DNA from: Rubritalea profundi
Lineage (GTDB): Bacteria > Verrucomicrobiota > Verrucomicrobiia > Verrucomicrobiales > Akkermansiaceae
Direction of reading: 5' to 3'
NCBI RefSeq assembly: GCF_002954445.1
Contig: NZ_MQWA01000001.1
Coordinates: 1,771,781-1,835,780, forward strand
DNA: 64,000 bases
Shown piece by piece: positions 50,232-58,985 of this stretch. The translations under genes and the position numbers were made by a program. Numbering within the stretch: the first letter of the stretch is position 1; each line of letters begins with the position of its first letter. Below the pieces are notes generated by a model, which ran no database searches, had not been told where the DNA came from, and saw only the letters and a list, made by a program, of their open reading frames with translations.

Positions 50232-50882
50232 ATGCAGAAACGATTGCTTATCACTGGTGGAGAAGGCGGCTTAGCTATGGCATGCCGTGAGGAATTTCAG
50301 TCGCATGGCTGGGAGGTTCTTGCGCCGTCTAGGCAGGAGTTAGACGTGAGTGATCCAGAGTCCGTCGAGACTTTCATCAGCAACTGCGGGCCGATTGATT
50401 TATTGCTCTGCGCCGCTGGAGTGACAGAGGATTGCCTGTTAGGTCGGATGAGCGAAACGAGCTGGGATAAAGTGCTCGATGTGAACCTCACAGGAGCCTT
50501 CCGCTGCGCGCGGGCAGTGAGTCGGCAGATGCTGCGTCGCCGGGCTGGTCATGTCATTTTCTTCTCTAGCCACTCAGCGTTCAATCCACCAGTGGGACAG
50601 GCGAACTACGCCGCGGCAAAAGCCGGTTTGGTGGCGATGGGAAAGTCCTTGGCAAAAGAATGGGGCAGCCGCTCGGTGCGCGTCAATGCCATCACCCCTG
50701 GGTTTTTAGAAACTAAAATGACCGAGGGAGTGTCCGCTGAGGCCCGCCAGAGCGCGTTAGATAAGCACACCCTAGGCACATTCAACACCGCTGAAAATGT
50801 CGCAAAATTTATCCGCTTTCTGGATGAAACAATGCACCAGACCTCTGGCCAAGTATTCCACCTAGATAGCCGAGCAATCTAG
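50232..50882 (+). CDS. SDR-family oxidoreductase (FabG-like)
   Basis: LLITGGEGGLAMACREEF; LLCAAGVTEDCLLGRMSETSWDKVLDVNLTGAF; NYAAAKAGLVAMGKSLAKEWGSRSVRVNAITPGFL. Confidence 0.92.
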   Translation: MQKRLLITGGEGGLAMACREEFQSHGWEVLAPSRQELDVSDPESVETFISNCGPIDLLLCAAGVTEDCLLGRMSETSWDKVLDVNLTGAFRCARAVSRQMLRRRAGHVIFFSSHSAFNPPVGQANYAAAKAGLVAMGKSLAKEWGSRSVRVNAITPGFLETKMTEGVSAEARQSALDKHTLGTFNTAENVAKFIRFLDETMHQTSGQVFHLDSRAI

Positions 50883-51066
50883 GAGCAACGCAACGGATCT
50901 CCGAATTCGAGGCGAGCACCTTTTTTTGACAGAATTCACAGAATGAACAGAATTTTCTAGAAATTGGAAGTCAGCCAGCACGGTGAAGTATCACCTATGT
51001 CCTGACCGTACCAAAGCACTGGAATTATTAATTCTTCATTGCTAATTCATCATTGGAGCGCAGCGA

Positions 51067-51339
51067 CTAGTGGCGTCTATGTCCCCCATGGCCATGGCCA
51101 CGGCCAGAGTGGCATGGTGCAGGTTGGTAGTAGTCGTGGCGTGAGCCGTGGTAGCCTCTGTCGTTGGTATTGTTGCTAGCTATGGCTGCACCTAAAAGGC
51201 CTGCGCCGACAATGCCAACGGCTGCGAGCCCTGGATCGACAGACTGGACTGGTTGACCATTACGATCATAGGTGGTCATGCAGCTAGGAAGTACAAGGCT
51301 GGTGGCGGCGACGAGACTGAATATTTGGAGTTTGTTCAT
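51067..51339 (-). CDS. Small glycine-zipper protein with His/Gly-rich C-terminus
   Basis: MNKLQIFSLVAATSLVLPSCMTTYDRNG...VGIVGAGLLGAAIASNN...CHSGRGHGHGGHRRH. Confidence 0.65.
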   Translation of the reverse strand: MNKLQIFSLVAATSLVLPSCMTTYDRNGQPVQSVDPGLAAVGIVGAGLLGAAIASNNTNDRGYHGSRHDYYQPAPCHSGRGHGHGGHRRH

Positions 51340-51448
51340 GCTGATAGTTATTGATTTCAGCCGATTGGACGCACTCATCTCCAGATCTATTCAATCTTTT
51401 TTAGCATGCTCGTTTTGGGTGGACTTAGAGCATCTTCAAAGCGGTTGG

Positions 51449-52612
51449 TTAAGGGCGCATCCAGGCGCTGCCGAACTGGATGTAAATCGCTTCACTTTCT
51501 TCCGAGAAGGCTAGGTCGATTCCAGCGTGCATGCCGTGACGGCGTGAGATTAGGTAGCGTAGCCCAACACCACCGGTGGCGATGGTTTCAGAGCTGCTCC
51601 ACTTGCCAAAATCGTTCGAAACTGCGCCGATGCCAGCGAATCCTAGGATGCCCCAGCGTGGGTGGACTTGCCAACGAAGTTCGGTCTCGGCTTCGATCAC
51701 AGCTTCGCCTTAATAACGCATGGCTGGAGCTCCACGTAAACCGATGAAGGGCTGGCGGTAGAAGGGGGTGTCGCCAAAACTATGAGAGGCTTTAGCCTGT
51801 AGGCCAAGGTAGAGCGTGTCTTTGATCAGAGGTTTGTACTGTAGGGTCTGGAGATTAAGGATCTGGAAGTTATCGCTAGCACCTAACAAGGCGTCGTTCC
51901 ACGTGATTGAAAGCTCACTGAATTGCCCTTTTGTGGGGGTGAATATATTGTCCCGTGTGTCATACAGAACGTTGGTCTTGATCGAGCTAAAGGTGGTTTC
52001 TATGCCGAGAGTCGGGAGATCGAGTTGTGGAGGGAGCAGCGTGGCGTCAGAGGAGCGATTTAAAGAGGTATCTACAGTGCCATAGAAATAATGCATGCCT
52101 ACTTTCCAAGGCGAGTCAGCGATCTGCCAATTTCCACCGAGTTGCGCGCCCGTGAGGTCGAGGTTGTACTGCAGAGACCGACCTCCAGGAATCAAAGAGG
52201 AACCTAAGCCGTGGAAGTCTAGATTGACTGAGGTTGTTGTGATAAAGGACTGAATGTGGAGTTTTTCATCGAAATGGTAGCCAGCGTAGCCACCAAAGAT
52301 GCCCTCGGTGCCGTTCTCCGTTTTCATAGCCCCAGCAGCATAGAAGTTAGGACGTTTCTGACCTTCGGGACGCTTGATGAACACTGGTACGATTGCCGCT
52401 CCATAGCCAACTGCTGGCTCGGTGATAGGCATGACCATCGGGTAAAACCCGTAAGGTTTGTCGAGAAACGAACCGATATCAAAGTAGCCGTCCTTGTCAT
52501 CAAAAAAACGGCTTCCAGACGTCTCCTCTTTTTCTAGCGCGATGTCCTTGGTGAAATCTTGGGCAACGAGAAGGCTCGTGCTAAGTAGGCTGATGGAGAA
52601 AACGAGGTTCAT
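51449..52612 (-). pseudogene. BamA/D15-like outer-membrane barrel protein interrupted by an in-frame TAA (51710-51712)
   Basis: ORFs 51710..52612 and 51449..51700 share one frame. The join is FIGLRGAPAMRY*GEAVIEAETELRWQVHPRWGILGFAGIGAV...; the barrel sequence continues to the C-terminus. Confidence 0.8.
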
Positions 52613-52678
52613 GTGAAGCGCTGGTTAGAATGGGAAAGCGTTGGCTTACTGAACAATAAACAAATCAAGTAGAAATAA

Positions 52679-52859
52679 AAGAAGCAACGCACGAGGGCGT
52701 TGCTTCTTGAAGCAAATTCGAAGTGCTGTAGCTGAGATAGCTACAGTGGCTGGCTATTGGCATATGCTATGGGACAGTTTGCTACAGATTGCCGAAAATT
52801 GTTCGGCGAGCTTCCCTGCTATACGGTTCAACCTAGCTGCTAAGAGACTCTGCTAGGTT
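52679..52859. other. Structured intergenic region with three perfect-arm hairpins between divergent genes
   Basis: AAGAAGCAACGC/GCGTTGCTTCTT (52679-52708), CTGTAGCT/AGCTACAG (52726-52746), AACCTAGC/GCTAGGTT (52830-52859). Confidence 0.6.
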
Positions 52860-52901
52860 TATGTTTGATCTCATCTAATAAGTGTGTTCAATGTTTATTA
52901 G

Positions 52902-53942
52902 ATGAAAACACTCTCGATCACAATCACCTCACTAACTCTCTCGATGGGAGCTTTGTTCGCTCAAGATGCGACTCCTAACAAAGAGCCAGCGAAAGCTCCC
53001 ATGACTTTAGAGGAGCGTAAGGCTTCTATCCCTAGCATCGAAGCGCACATCCAAGAGCGTCGCGACCGACTTGATGAAATTGGCGGAGATGTGCTTCGTC
53101 TCGACGATCGTCTCGAGACTAAGGTCGATAAGATCGTCAACAAGCTAGCCTCACTGAAGGACTCAGATGGATCCCGCCGCCGTGTGAGTCAAATAAAGAT
53201 GGCTGCTATGGAGAACCTTGTAGATAATGCTAAGAAATATCAGTCAAGGCGTGCTGAGCTTATTCGTGAACTAGGAAAGCATAAGCCGTCACAGCCGAAA
53301 GACTACGTTGAAGGTGACCTGAAGCGTACTGATGATCGTGTTGAGAAGCGTGTCGCTCAGGTGTTACTGCTTTCAAAATCCTTTTCGCAGGAAAAAGACG
53401 TACAGAAGTACACGGGCGGCGGAAGTCGACGTCATTACGGAAGAAACAATGATGGTTATAGTTACGAGCGCATCAGTGATGAATATCGCCAAAATAACAG
53501 GGACAAGAGCATGAACAAAAAGCAGCGTGATGCGGTCAAGGCTGCGCTCAAAAAGTCTGTCACCCGCTACGAGTCTCTTGCCAATGGAGTGACGCAAAAG
53601 CTCAAAAGTACTGAGATTTCAGCAGAATACCGATCGCTGCTCGAGTCAGAGCAATCGCATTACATGCAAGTATTAGAAAACCGTAAGAGCCAGCTCACTG
53701 ACTTTGTTCTTGTAGATACTCCAAACACCAAAGCGATCAGCCAGAGCCAGGCTATCGACATTGAGAGAGCTCTTGATGATGCGGCTGATGACTTCCAGTC
53801 TGATATCCGTCTGATCAAGCAAAAGTATTCTGAGATCGTCGACGAGCGCCGTCGTATTCAGAAACTTGAGGTCAATTTAGCAGCTCGCAAGAAGTGGCTC
53901 GAAGACTACGAAGCTGGTAAAGTAAAAGTTTCAGCCGAGTAA
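52902..53942 (+). CDS. Secreted coiled-coil protein, unknown function
   Basis: Signal peptide MKTLSITITSLTLSMGALFAQ; long charged helical segments. Confidence 0.7.
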   Translation: MKTLSITITSLTLSMGALFAQDATPNKEPAKAPMTLEERKASIPSIEAHIQERRDRLDEIGGDVLRLDDRLETKVDKIVNKLASLKDSDGSRRRVSQIKMAAMENLVDNAKKYQSRRAELIRELGKHKPSQPKDYVEGDLKRTDDRVEKRVAQVLLLSKSFSQEKDVQKYTGGGSRRHYGRNNDGYSYERISDEYRQNNRDKSMNKKQRDAVKAALKKSVTRYESLANGVTQKLKSTEISAEYRSLLESEQSHYMQVLENRKSQLTDFVLVDTPNTKAISQSQAIDIERALDDAADDFQSDIRLIKQKYSEIVDERRRIQKLEVNLAARKKWLEDYEAGKVKVSAE

Positions 53943-53953
53943 TCACAAATAGA

Positions 53954-54126
53954 ATGAAACACACACTGCCACTTAGCCTTTTTACAGTAGCGTCCATAGC
54001 GGCAGTGTCTCATCTTTACCCAAGATTTCCAACAAGACCTTCCTAGTGAGGTTTCTGTTAAGGTTTCTGTTAAGGATGAGCCAAATTCAATACGGATAAA
54101 ACTCCCCCTGGCAGGCATATCCATCA
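53954..54126 (+). pseudogene. Truncated/frameshifted remnant of a secreted-protein gene
   Basis: MKHTLPLSLFTVASIAAVS then frameshift to TQDFQQDLPSEVSVKVSVKDEPNSIRIKLPLAGISIKGGSS; protein-like sequence is lost where the lipase gene begins. Confidence 0.55.
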
Positions 54127-55992
54127 AGGGCGGATCTTCCGGCAGCTCGCGGGCACCCTTTCTCCAACATGTTCATAGAGTACGGCGCGGATATGCTCCA
54201 CATTGCTAGGGTCATTGGTCGCGCTCGTATGGGATGCTGGAATGAAATACTCCGAGTGGACACCATCCAAATGAGAGCTCCAGTATGGCACCACTCCGTC
54301 GGAACTTCCCTTGCCGCTCCCTTTGCCCCGGTCACCGATGATCGAGTGCATTTTCGGTTTGTATGGCATGGGCTGTTCCAGTAGAGCCAGCAGAATCGGC
54401 GAGTTCTCTTTCAAGTTGTTGATGCTGGAGCTGGGCTCATCAAACACCGACTGGCCCAATGCTGTGGTCGACGAAAGCATACTCCCACTTAATTCGTTGA
54501 CGGTATGAAGTGGCAGCCGGATCAGATTGGCCCCGAATCGGCCCAACCACGTATTTGATACGGGACTGCCCCGGTGCGGGCCACAAATGAAAACCACCCG
54601 TGAGATGTCCGGATTCGCTTTGAAATAGGCGCTGCGGCGCAATCGTTCCCGTTCATCGGCGGTGACATCCAGTTCAGTGATCGACTCGCTGAAAAACTTG
54701 GCCCAAAACTCATCCCCTCCGTCGTGAATCTGGAAGTTGGTTAAATTGCAACCCATGCTGTGTCCGACCATCACCATGTCACGCATCTTCGGGTTACTCC
54801 GTTGAGGGTCATAACGTTTCTGAAACGCCTTCAATTCATCCCTCAATTTCGCGGCATTCACTGAGATCGGAAATCCGGTCGGATAGAAAAACACCAGAGG
54901 CTGATAGTTTTTTCGAATCACAGGATCCGCATATACCTGATTAATGACCTCTCGCCAGGTCATCGGACTCGACAACAAACCGTGCACAAGGATCAACGGA
55001 ATCCGATCATCTCGATACGGTTCGAGTGTGTAGAGCCCATCAAAGCTTGTATTTTTCGTAGGCTTCATCATTCCGACCCATCCGGCGGAGGCAGGGGGGG
55101 CGACATTTGTCGCAGTGGCCAAAGCCGCGGTGAAGTCGCCGGCAAGGATATAACTCTTCCCTCCAACCGTGACTGATTCGTCTTCCACCAGATCGTGAAG
55201 CACTACTTTCGCAGCCCTTTCCTTTCCCCACTCCACCACGGCCGTAAGAGCAAGCGCATATCCAGAGTGGGGCGGCATGAAGGGATCCTTGGCGCGGCGC
55301 TCGGGCGTTGGGCCGCGGTAACCCACCAAGCTGCCACCGACTCCGGGTCTCACATTGACACGCTCAAAGCCCTTCACTTTGATCCGGCTCGCTGGAGTCA
55401 AGGTGTCATAGAATCCCGGTTGATTGCCGTCGCGCTGGCCCTTTGCCCAAGCAAGCACATAATCTCCCAGTGGCCCTCGGGCTTTGATTTTCTGATTCCC
55501 GGCAACATGCTGGTGAAGCAACCATGCCAGTTCTGCATTGGCTTCGTTGTAGATCTCAACCAGATTCGCATGCACGGTGGAGTTCTCCAACGGTAGTCCT
55601 TTTTCGCTCAGCTCAATGGCCGTTAGAAGATATCCAAACACACCACCGGTCTTCGCACGATAGTTCCGAAAAGCCTGATGGATCGACACTTCGGCTGCGG
55701 CGAGCCGAAATTCTGGCCGATCATCCGCTTTGAGCCGTTGTGCCAGATTCTGAACCGTCCCGGCTGGATCTTTACGTGCTAGCTGGTATAATCCTTCCTG
55801 TTTTAGAACAGCGCGGGTGACTGGCGAATACGTCTTCCCATCAATCACCAGGTCCGCCCCAGCGGATCGAGTCACCGGCTTGCTCAGCACCTCGATCCCA
55901 GGCTTCGTAGCGCACGCTGAGAAAAGTAATACCGCTGCAATGGCCCCGCTACTAGTGCCTAACCATTTAAAACGTTTTATGTTGAGTCTCAT
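54124..55992 (-). CDS. Lipoprotein alpha/beta-hydrolase (lipase/esterase-like)
   Basis: AAVLLFSACATKPG lipobox; LILVHGLLSSPMTWREVINQV; GHSMGCN (GxSxG); YFIPASHTSATNDPSNVEHIRAVL. Confidence 0.88.
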   Translation of the reverse strand: MRLNIKRFKWLGTSSGAIAAVLLFSACATKPGIEVLSKPVTRSAGADLVIDGKTYSPVTRAVLKQEGLYQLARKDPAGTVQNLAQRLKADDRPEFRLAAAEVSIHQAFRNYRAKTGGVFGYLLTAIELSEKGLPLENSTVHANLVEIYNEANAELAWLLHQHVAGNQKIKARGPLGDYVLAWAKGQRDGNQPGFYDTLTPASRIKVKGFERVNVRPGVGGSLVGYRGPTPERRAKDPFMPPHSGYALALTAVVEWGKERAAKVVLHDLVEDESVTVGGKSYILAGDFTAALATATNVAPPASAGWVGMMKPTKNTSFDGLYTLEPYRDDRIPLILVHGLLSSPMTWREVINQVYADPVIRKNYQPLVFFYPTGFPISVNAAKLRDELKAFQKRYDPQRSNPKMRDMVMVGHSMGCNLTNFQIHDGGDEFWAKFFSESITELDVTADERERLRRSAYFKANPDISRVVFICGPHRGSPVSNTWLGRFGANLIRLPLHTVNELSGSMLSSTTALGQSVFDEPSSSINNLKENSPILLALLEQPMPYKPKMHSIIGDRGKGSGKGSSDGVVPYWSSHLDGVHSEYFIPASHTSATNDPSNVEHIRAVLYEHVGERVPASCRKIRP

Positions 55993-56104
55993 AGAGTGAT
56001 TTCATGCCGCGTGTTCTTTGCCTGAATCATGGCGGCTTCGCTGCCCTCAGTTGCACAGACCCGCAAAGAGCAAAGCCGGAGCGATTCATTCTTCTTTTCC
56101 ATCG

Positions 56105-56923
56105 CTAAAAGAGAAACGTGATTTTGAAGCTAGTGCCGAAATCTTCAGGGCCGTTCTCCGGGCTTTCCGACCAGTAGCGTATGCCTGCTTGGAGCTGTAT
56201 TTTCTGGCCGCCAAACGTCGTCAGCTTGTTTACGAACACATTGATCGGAACGGACCATTCATTTGAATCCCAGTCGTAGCTCGTCTCCGATTGTAGCACA
56301 TAACTCCATGCATTTGCTGTTGTATAGACAAGGAACGGCTGCAGAAACGTGCTGTCGAGGTCGCCCGCGCTACTGCGGGTATCATGAATCCCCGTGATGT
56401 GATTGGTTAGCGCGCCATAAGTCCATCCGCCTTTTTGGATGAGGGCTACAGCTGTTAGGCCCGCACCCAAGGTGCCCGCCCCGAGAAGGCTATCCGTGCT
56501 TGTTGGCCAGAGGACCGCGGGGCCAACACCATAGGTAAGTGTCCCCAGCGCTGTTTCATCTGACTCTGGTACAAGGAAGAAACTCTGCAGTGTGTCACTC
56601 AATCCGAACTGACTTCCCGAAGGACCAGCGACATCGTTCTGCCAGACGACGGGAACGATTGTCCTGACAACGAGGGAGAAATCGTCGCTAAGTGAGAAGG
56701 GGATTACCGGTTGTATAGCGAGAGTTATATTGTCGCCGTCATCGGGACCAAGGCCAGTGTTGAAGCCGAAGTCAAACGGCACACTAATCATGGACGAGAT
56801 CGGGTTGGCGAGCTTTTTTGCGAGCTCCTCATCCGATGGTGCTCCCGAGTCTTGGGCTTGAACCGGTGCCACAGCGATGAGGGCGAGTCCAGTAATAATT
56901 GGGATAAAGGTCGATTGATTCAT
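56105..56923 (-). CDS. Outer-membrane beta-barrel protein (transporter-like)
   Basis: Signal peptide MNQSTFIPIITGLALIAVAPVQAQ; amphipathic strands; C-terminal Phe (SFKITFLF); start at 56923 preferred. Confidence 0.75.
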   Translation of the reverse strand: MNQSTFIPIITGLALIAVAPVQAQDSGAPSDEELAKKLANPISSMISVPFDFGFNTGLGPDDGDNITLAIQPVIPFSLSDDFSLVVRTIVPVVWQNDVAGPSGSQFGLSDTLQSFFLVPESDETALGTLTYGVGPAVLWPTSTDSLLGAGTLGAGLTAVALIQKGGWTYGALTNHITGIHDTRSSAGDLDSTFLQPFLVYTTANAWSYVLQSETSYDWDSNEWSVPINVFVNKLTTFGGQKIQLQAGIRYWSESPENGPEDFGTSFKITFLF

Positions 56924-57003
56924 GTGATTTAGTCTGGTTTGTCTGGTTTGTCTGGTTTTTGGTTGTCTGTTCAAACTATTTTATGGCAAATTTGTGTGAT
57001 CGG

Positions 57004-58305
57004 CTAAAACACCGTCCTGAACCGGAGGCTGAATACTGAGGCGTGATCGGTGCTGGGATTTAAAGCGGGATTAATCACTGATTGGTAACTCAATGTCGTG
57101 TCAACCCCGGGGAACAATGGGAAGCGGTAAAAGATCTCAGCGTTGTATTCGTCGCGTGATCCTGCGGCGGTCGGCTCCACCCAGTTGAGCCCGAGACCGA
57201 GGAGGTCATTTTTCATCCCCGCCTTCGAACCGAGCGGTTCGTAGAGGAGCACATTCGCCCCCGCCTGATACTTGTAGAGGGCTGCTTCATTAAAGCTCTG
57301 CCCCCAGCGGGTAATCCCGATGAGTCTGCCATCTTTTGACAATTCTTGCTCGTACTTGAGCGAGTAGCCCCAGCCGTCTTTACCGGTATTGGCATTAATT
57401 GGAGCTCCGTCCTCGGTGCCGTCGGTGTGCCAGATTGTGAGCTTCGAATAGTCCGCTCTTCCAGTTCCCGGCACGATTTTGGCAGCAACTTCGAGAGCGG
57501 TGTAGAAGTCGCCAGCTCCAATGTCTCCCCAGTCATAGCGATTACCATTCGCATCCGCAACCAGTCCTATGACCTTGAAGCTGTCGCTGGGGTGCCACGC
57601 TCCGACCGCTCCTAGGCCCGAGTCCGGGAATGCGTCCACGAAGAAACCGGTACCGGCATTCGGAAGAAACGTAGTGACTGGGGTGATGTGTTTGGAGGTG
57701 CCTAGGATGGCATCCGTGGTGATCTTGCCGGCTCGGAAAGCCCAGCCCGCTTCCTGACTGCCCTGCTCCCAGTAAAGGTTTCGAATCAGAACGGTTGGTT
57801 GATACTTCGAGAAGGCATTGCCGGTGCCAATCTGGCTTCCCAGATTCACGAAGCCGAGATCCTGTGGTCCCGTGGTCCCATAATCCCACCGTCCCTCGAG
57901 GTGTGCGAACAATTTTCCAGCGCTTGGTTTACCCCGGTTGATCAGTTCCCAAGACGCCACTAGATCTGCATCCGTCGTCGTTCCCCAAGTGTTCATACCC
58001 GGTTTGGCTTCTGACAAACCTTGGAAGAGATGGTTGATCGTCAATCCCAGCTTGATCCCGGATGCTTCGTAAATGGAATCCTTCATCTCACCCGAGGCGT
58101 CGTGAAGCGGCTTCAGAGGAGAAACCGGCAGCAGGGATTCCCGTTGGGCTCTTCTCTGATCAACTTCCAGCAAGAGGTTCGACGGATCCTCAGGAGCGCT
58201 ACTAAACGGAGAGCCAGATCCCGCCCCTTTTTCCTCATCCGCGTTCAGCATGGTGAAACTACCCAACAGACTAATAGACGCGATGGTGACAATTAAAGAT
58301 TTCAT
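57004..58305 (-). CDS. OprB-like (carbohydrate-selective) porin
   Basis: Signal peptide MKSLIVTIASISLLGSFTMLNA; SGIKLGLTINHLFQGLSEAKPGMNTWGTTTDADLVASWELI...; C-terminal VFSLRFRTVF. Confidence 0.82.
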   Translation of the reverse strand: MKSLIVTIASISLLGSFTMLNADEEKGAGSGSPFSSAPEDPSNLLLEVDQRRAQRESLLPVSPLKPLHDASGEMKDSIYEASGIKLGLTINHLFQGLSEAKPGMNTWGTTTDADLVASWELINRGKPSAGKLFAHLEGRWDYGTTGPQDLGFVNLGSQIGTGNAFSKYQPTVLIRNLYWEQGSQEAGWAFRAGKITTDAILGTSKHITPVTTFLPNAGTGFFVDAFPDSGLGAVGAWHPSDSFKVIGLVADANGNRYDWGDIGAGDFYTALEVAAKIVPGTGRADYSKLTIWHTDGTEDGAPINANTGKDGWGYSLKYEQELSKDGRLIGITRWGQSFNEAALYKYQAGANVLLYEPLGSKAGMKNDLLGLGLNWVEPTAAGSRDEYNAEIFYRFPLFPGVDTTLSYQSVINPALNPSTDHASVFSLRFRTVF

Positions 58306-58385
58306 GATGTTTCAGTTAAACGAGGTAAGTGTGTTAGTAAGTGAGAATCACCTTCAAAAGGGGGGGAGAAACACGAAAGTTTCAC

Positions 58386-58403
58386 CACTGGTGATCACCA
58401 GTG
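58386..58403. promoter_or_regulatory. 18-bp perfect palindrome, candidate operator
   Basis: CACTGGTGATCACCAGTG between the oprB-like start and the AcnX small-subunit stop. Confidence 0.5.
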
Positions 58404-58436
58404 ATCTCGATTTTTGGTGTGAGTTCGAAATGTGAA

Positions 58437-58467
58437 CGCTCGGTGGCATCAAGGAAACCGCCGAGCG
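58437..58467 (-). terminator. Hairpin after the AcnX small-subunit gene (terminator/attenuator candidate, weak T tract)
   Basis: CGCTCGGTGG...CCGCCGAGCG, 10-bp stem with one T-G wobble. Confidence 0.45.
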
Positions 58468-58480
58468 CGAGGTTGGTTGT

Positions 58481-58930
58481 TTAGCCGACCGTGACGGTGC
58501 CGTCTTCAGCGATAGATATAGGGTCACCGGTCTTCACTGCCTCAAGGAACTCGTCGCCGAGCAGATCGATGGTGATGACGCGACGATCGTACCAGACGTC
58601 ATCGATTATCAGTCCGCCGGCCGCGATGCTGTCGATGTGCGAGGAGAAGAGGAAGGCCTTGAGGCCCACACCCATTTCGCTCACACCCATGAGTGCTCCC
58701 GCGCCCATGGTGGAACCGACGCACTGTGAGGTGCACAGAATCGCATCCTTCATGTCCTTTTTGAACAGGTCCGGGTTGTTGGCGTCTGTGCAGGGCGCAG
58801 ACTCGGTATTCCCTGCGAACATGTTTTCGAAGTAAGACCCTGTGAGGTTGAAGGGCATCTTCGAGACCAGTGCCTTGCCCTCGAGTTTTCCGGAAAGAAC
58901 GGGACGTCCTTTAAATATTTTTTTAGCCAT
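58481..58930 (-). CDS. Aconitase X swivel-domain (small) subunit (DUF126-type)
   Basis: FKGRPVLSGKLEGKALVSKMPFNLTGSYFE...CTSQCVGSTMGAGALMGVSEMGVGLKAFLFSSHIDSIAAGG...VITIDLLGDEFLEAVKTGDPISIAEDGTVTV. Confidence 0.78.
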   Translation of the reverse strand: MAKKIFKGRPVLSGKLEGKALVSKMPFNLTGSYFENMFAGNTESAPCTDANNPDLFKKDMKDAILCTSQCVGSTMGAGALMGVSEMGVGLKAFLFSSHIDSIAAGGLIIDDVWYDRRVITIDLLGDEFLEAVKTGDPISIAEDGTVTVG

Positions 58931-58985
58931 AGTTTTATCTAGTTGAATGTTTTGTTCGAATTTTTCTCAATTTTGGTTTTCGTGC

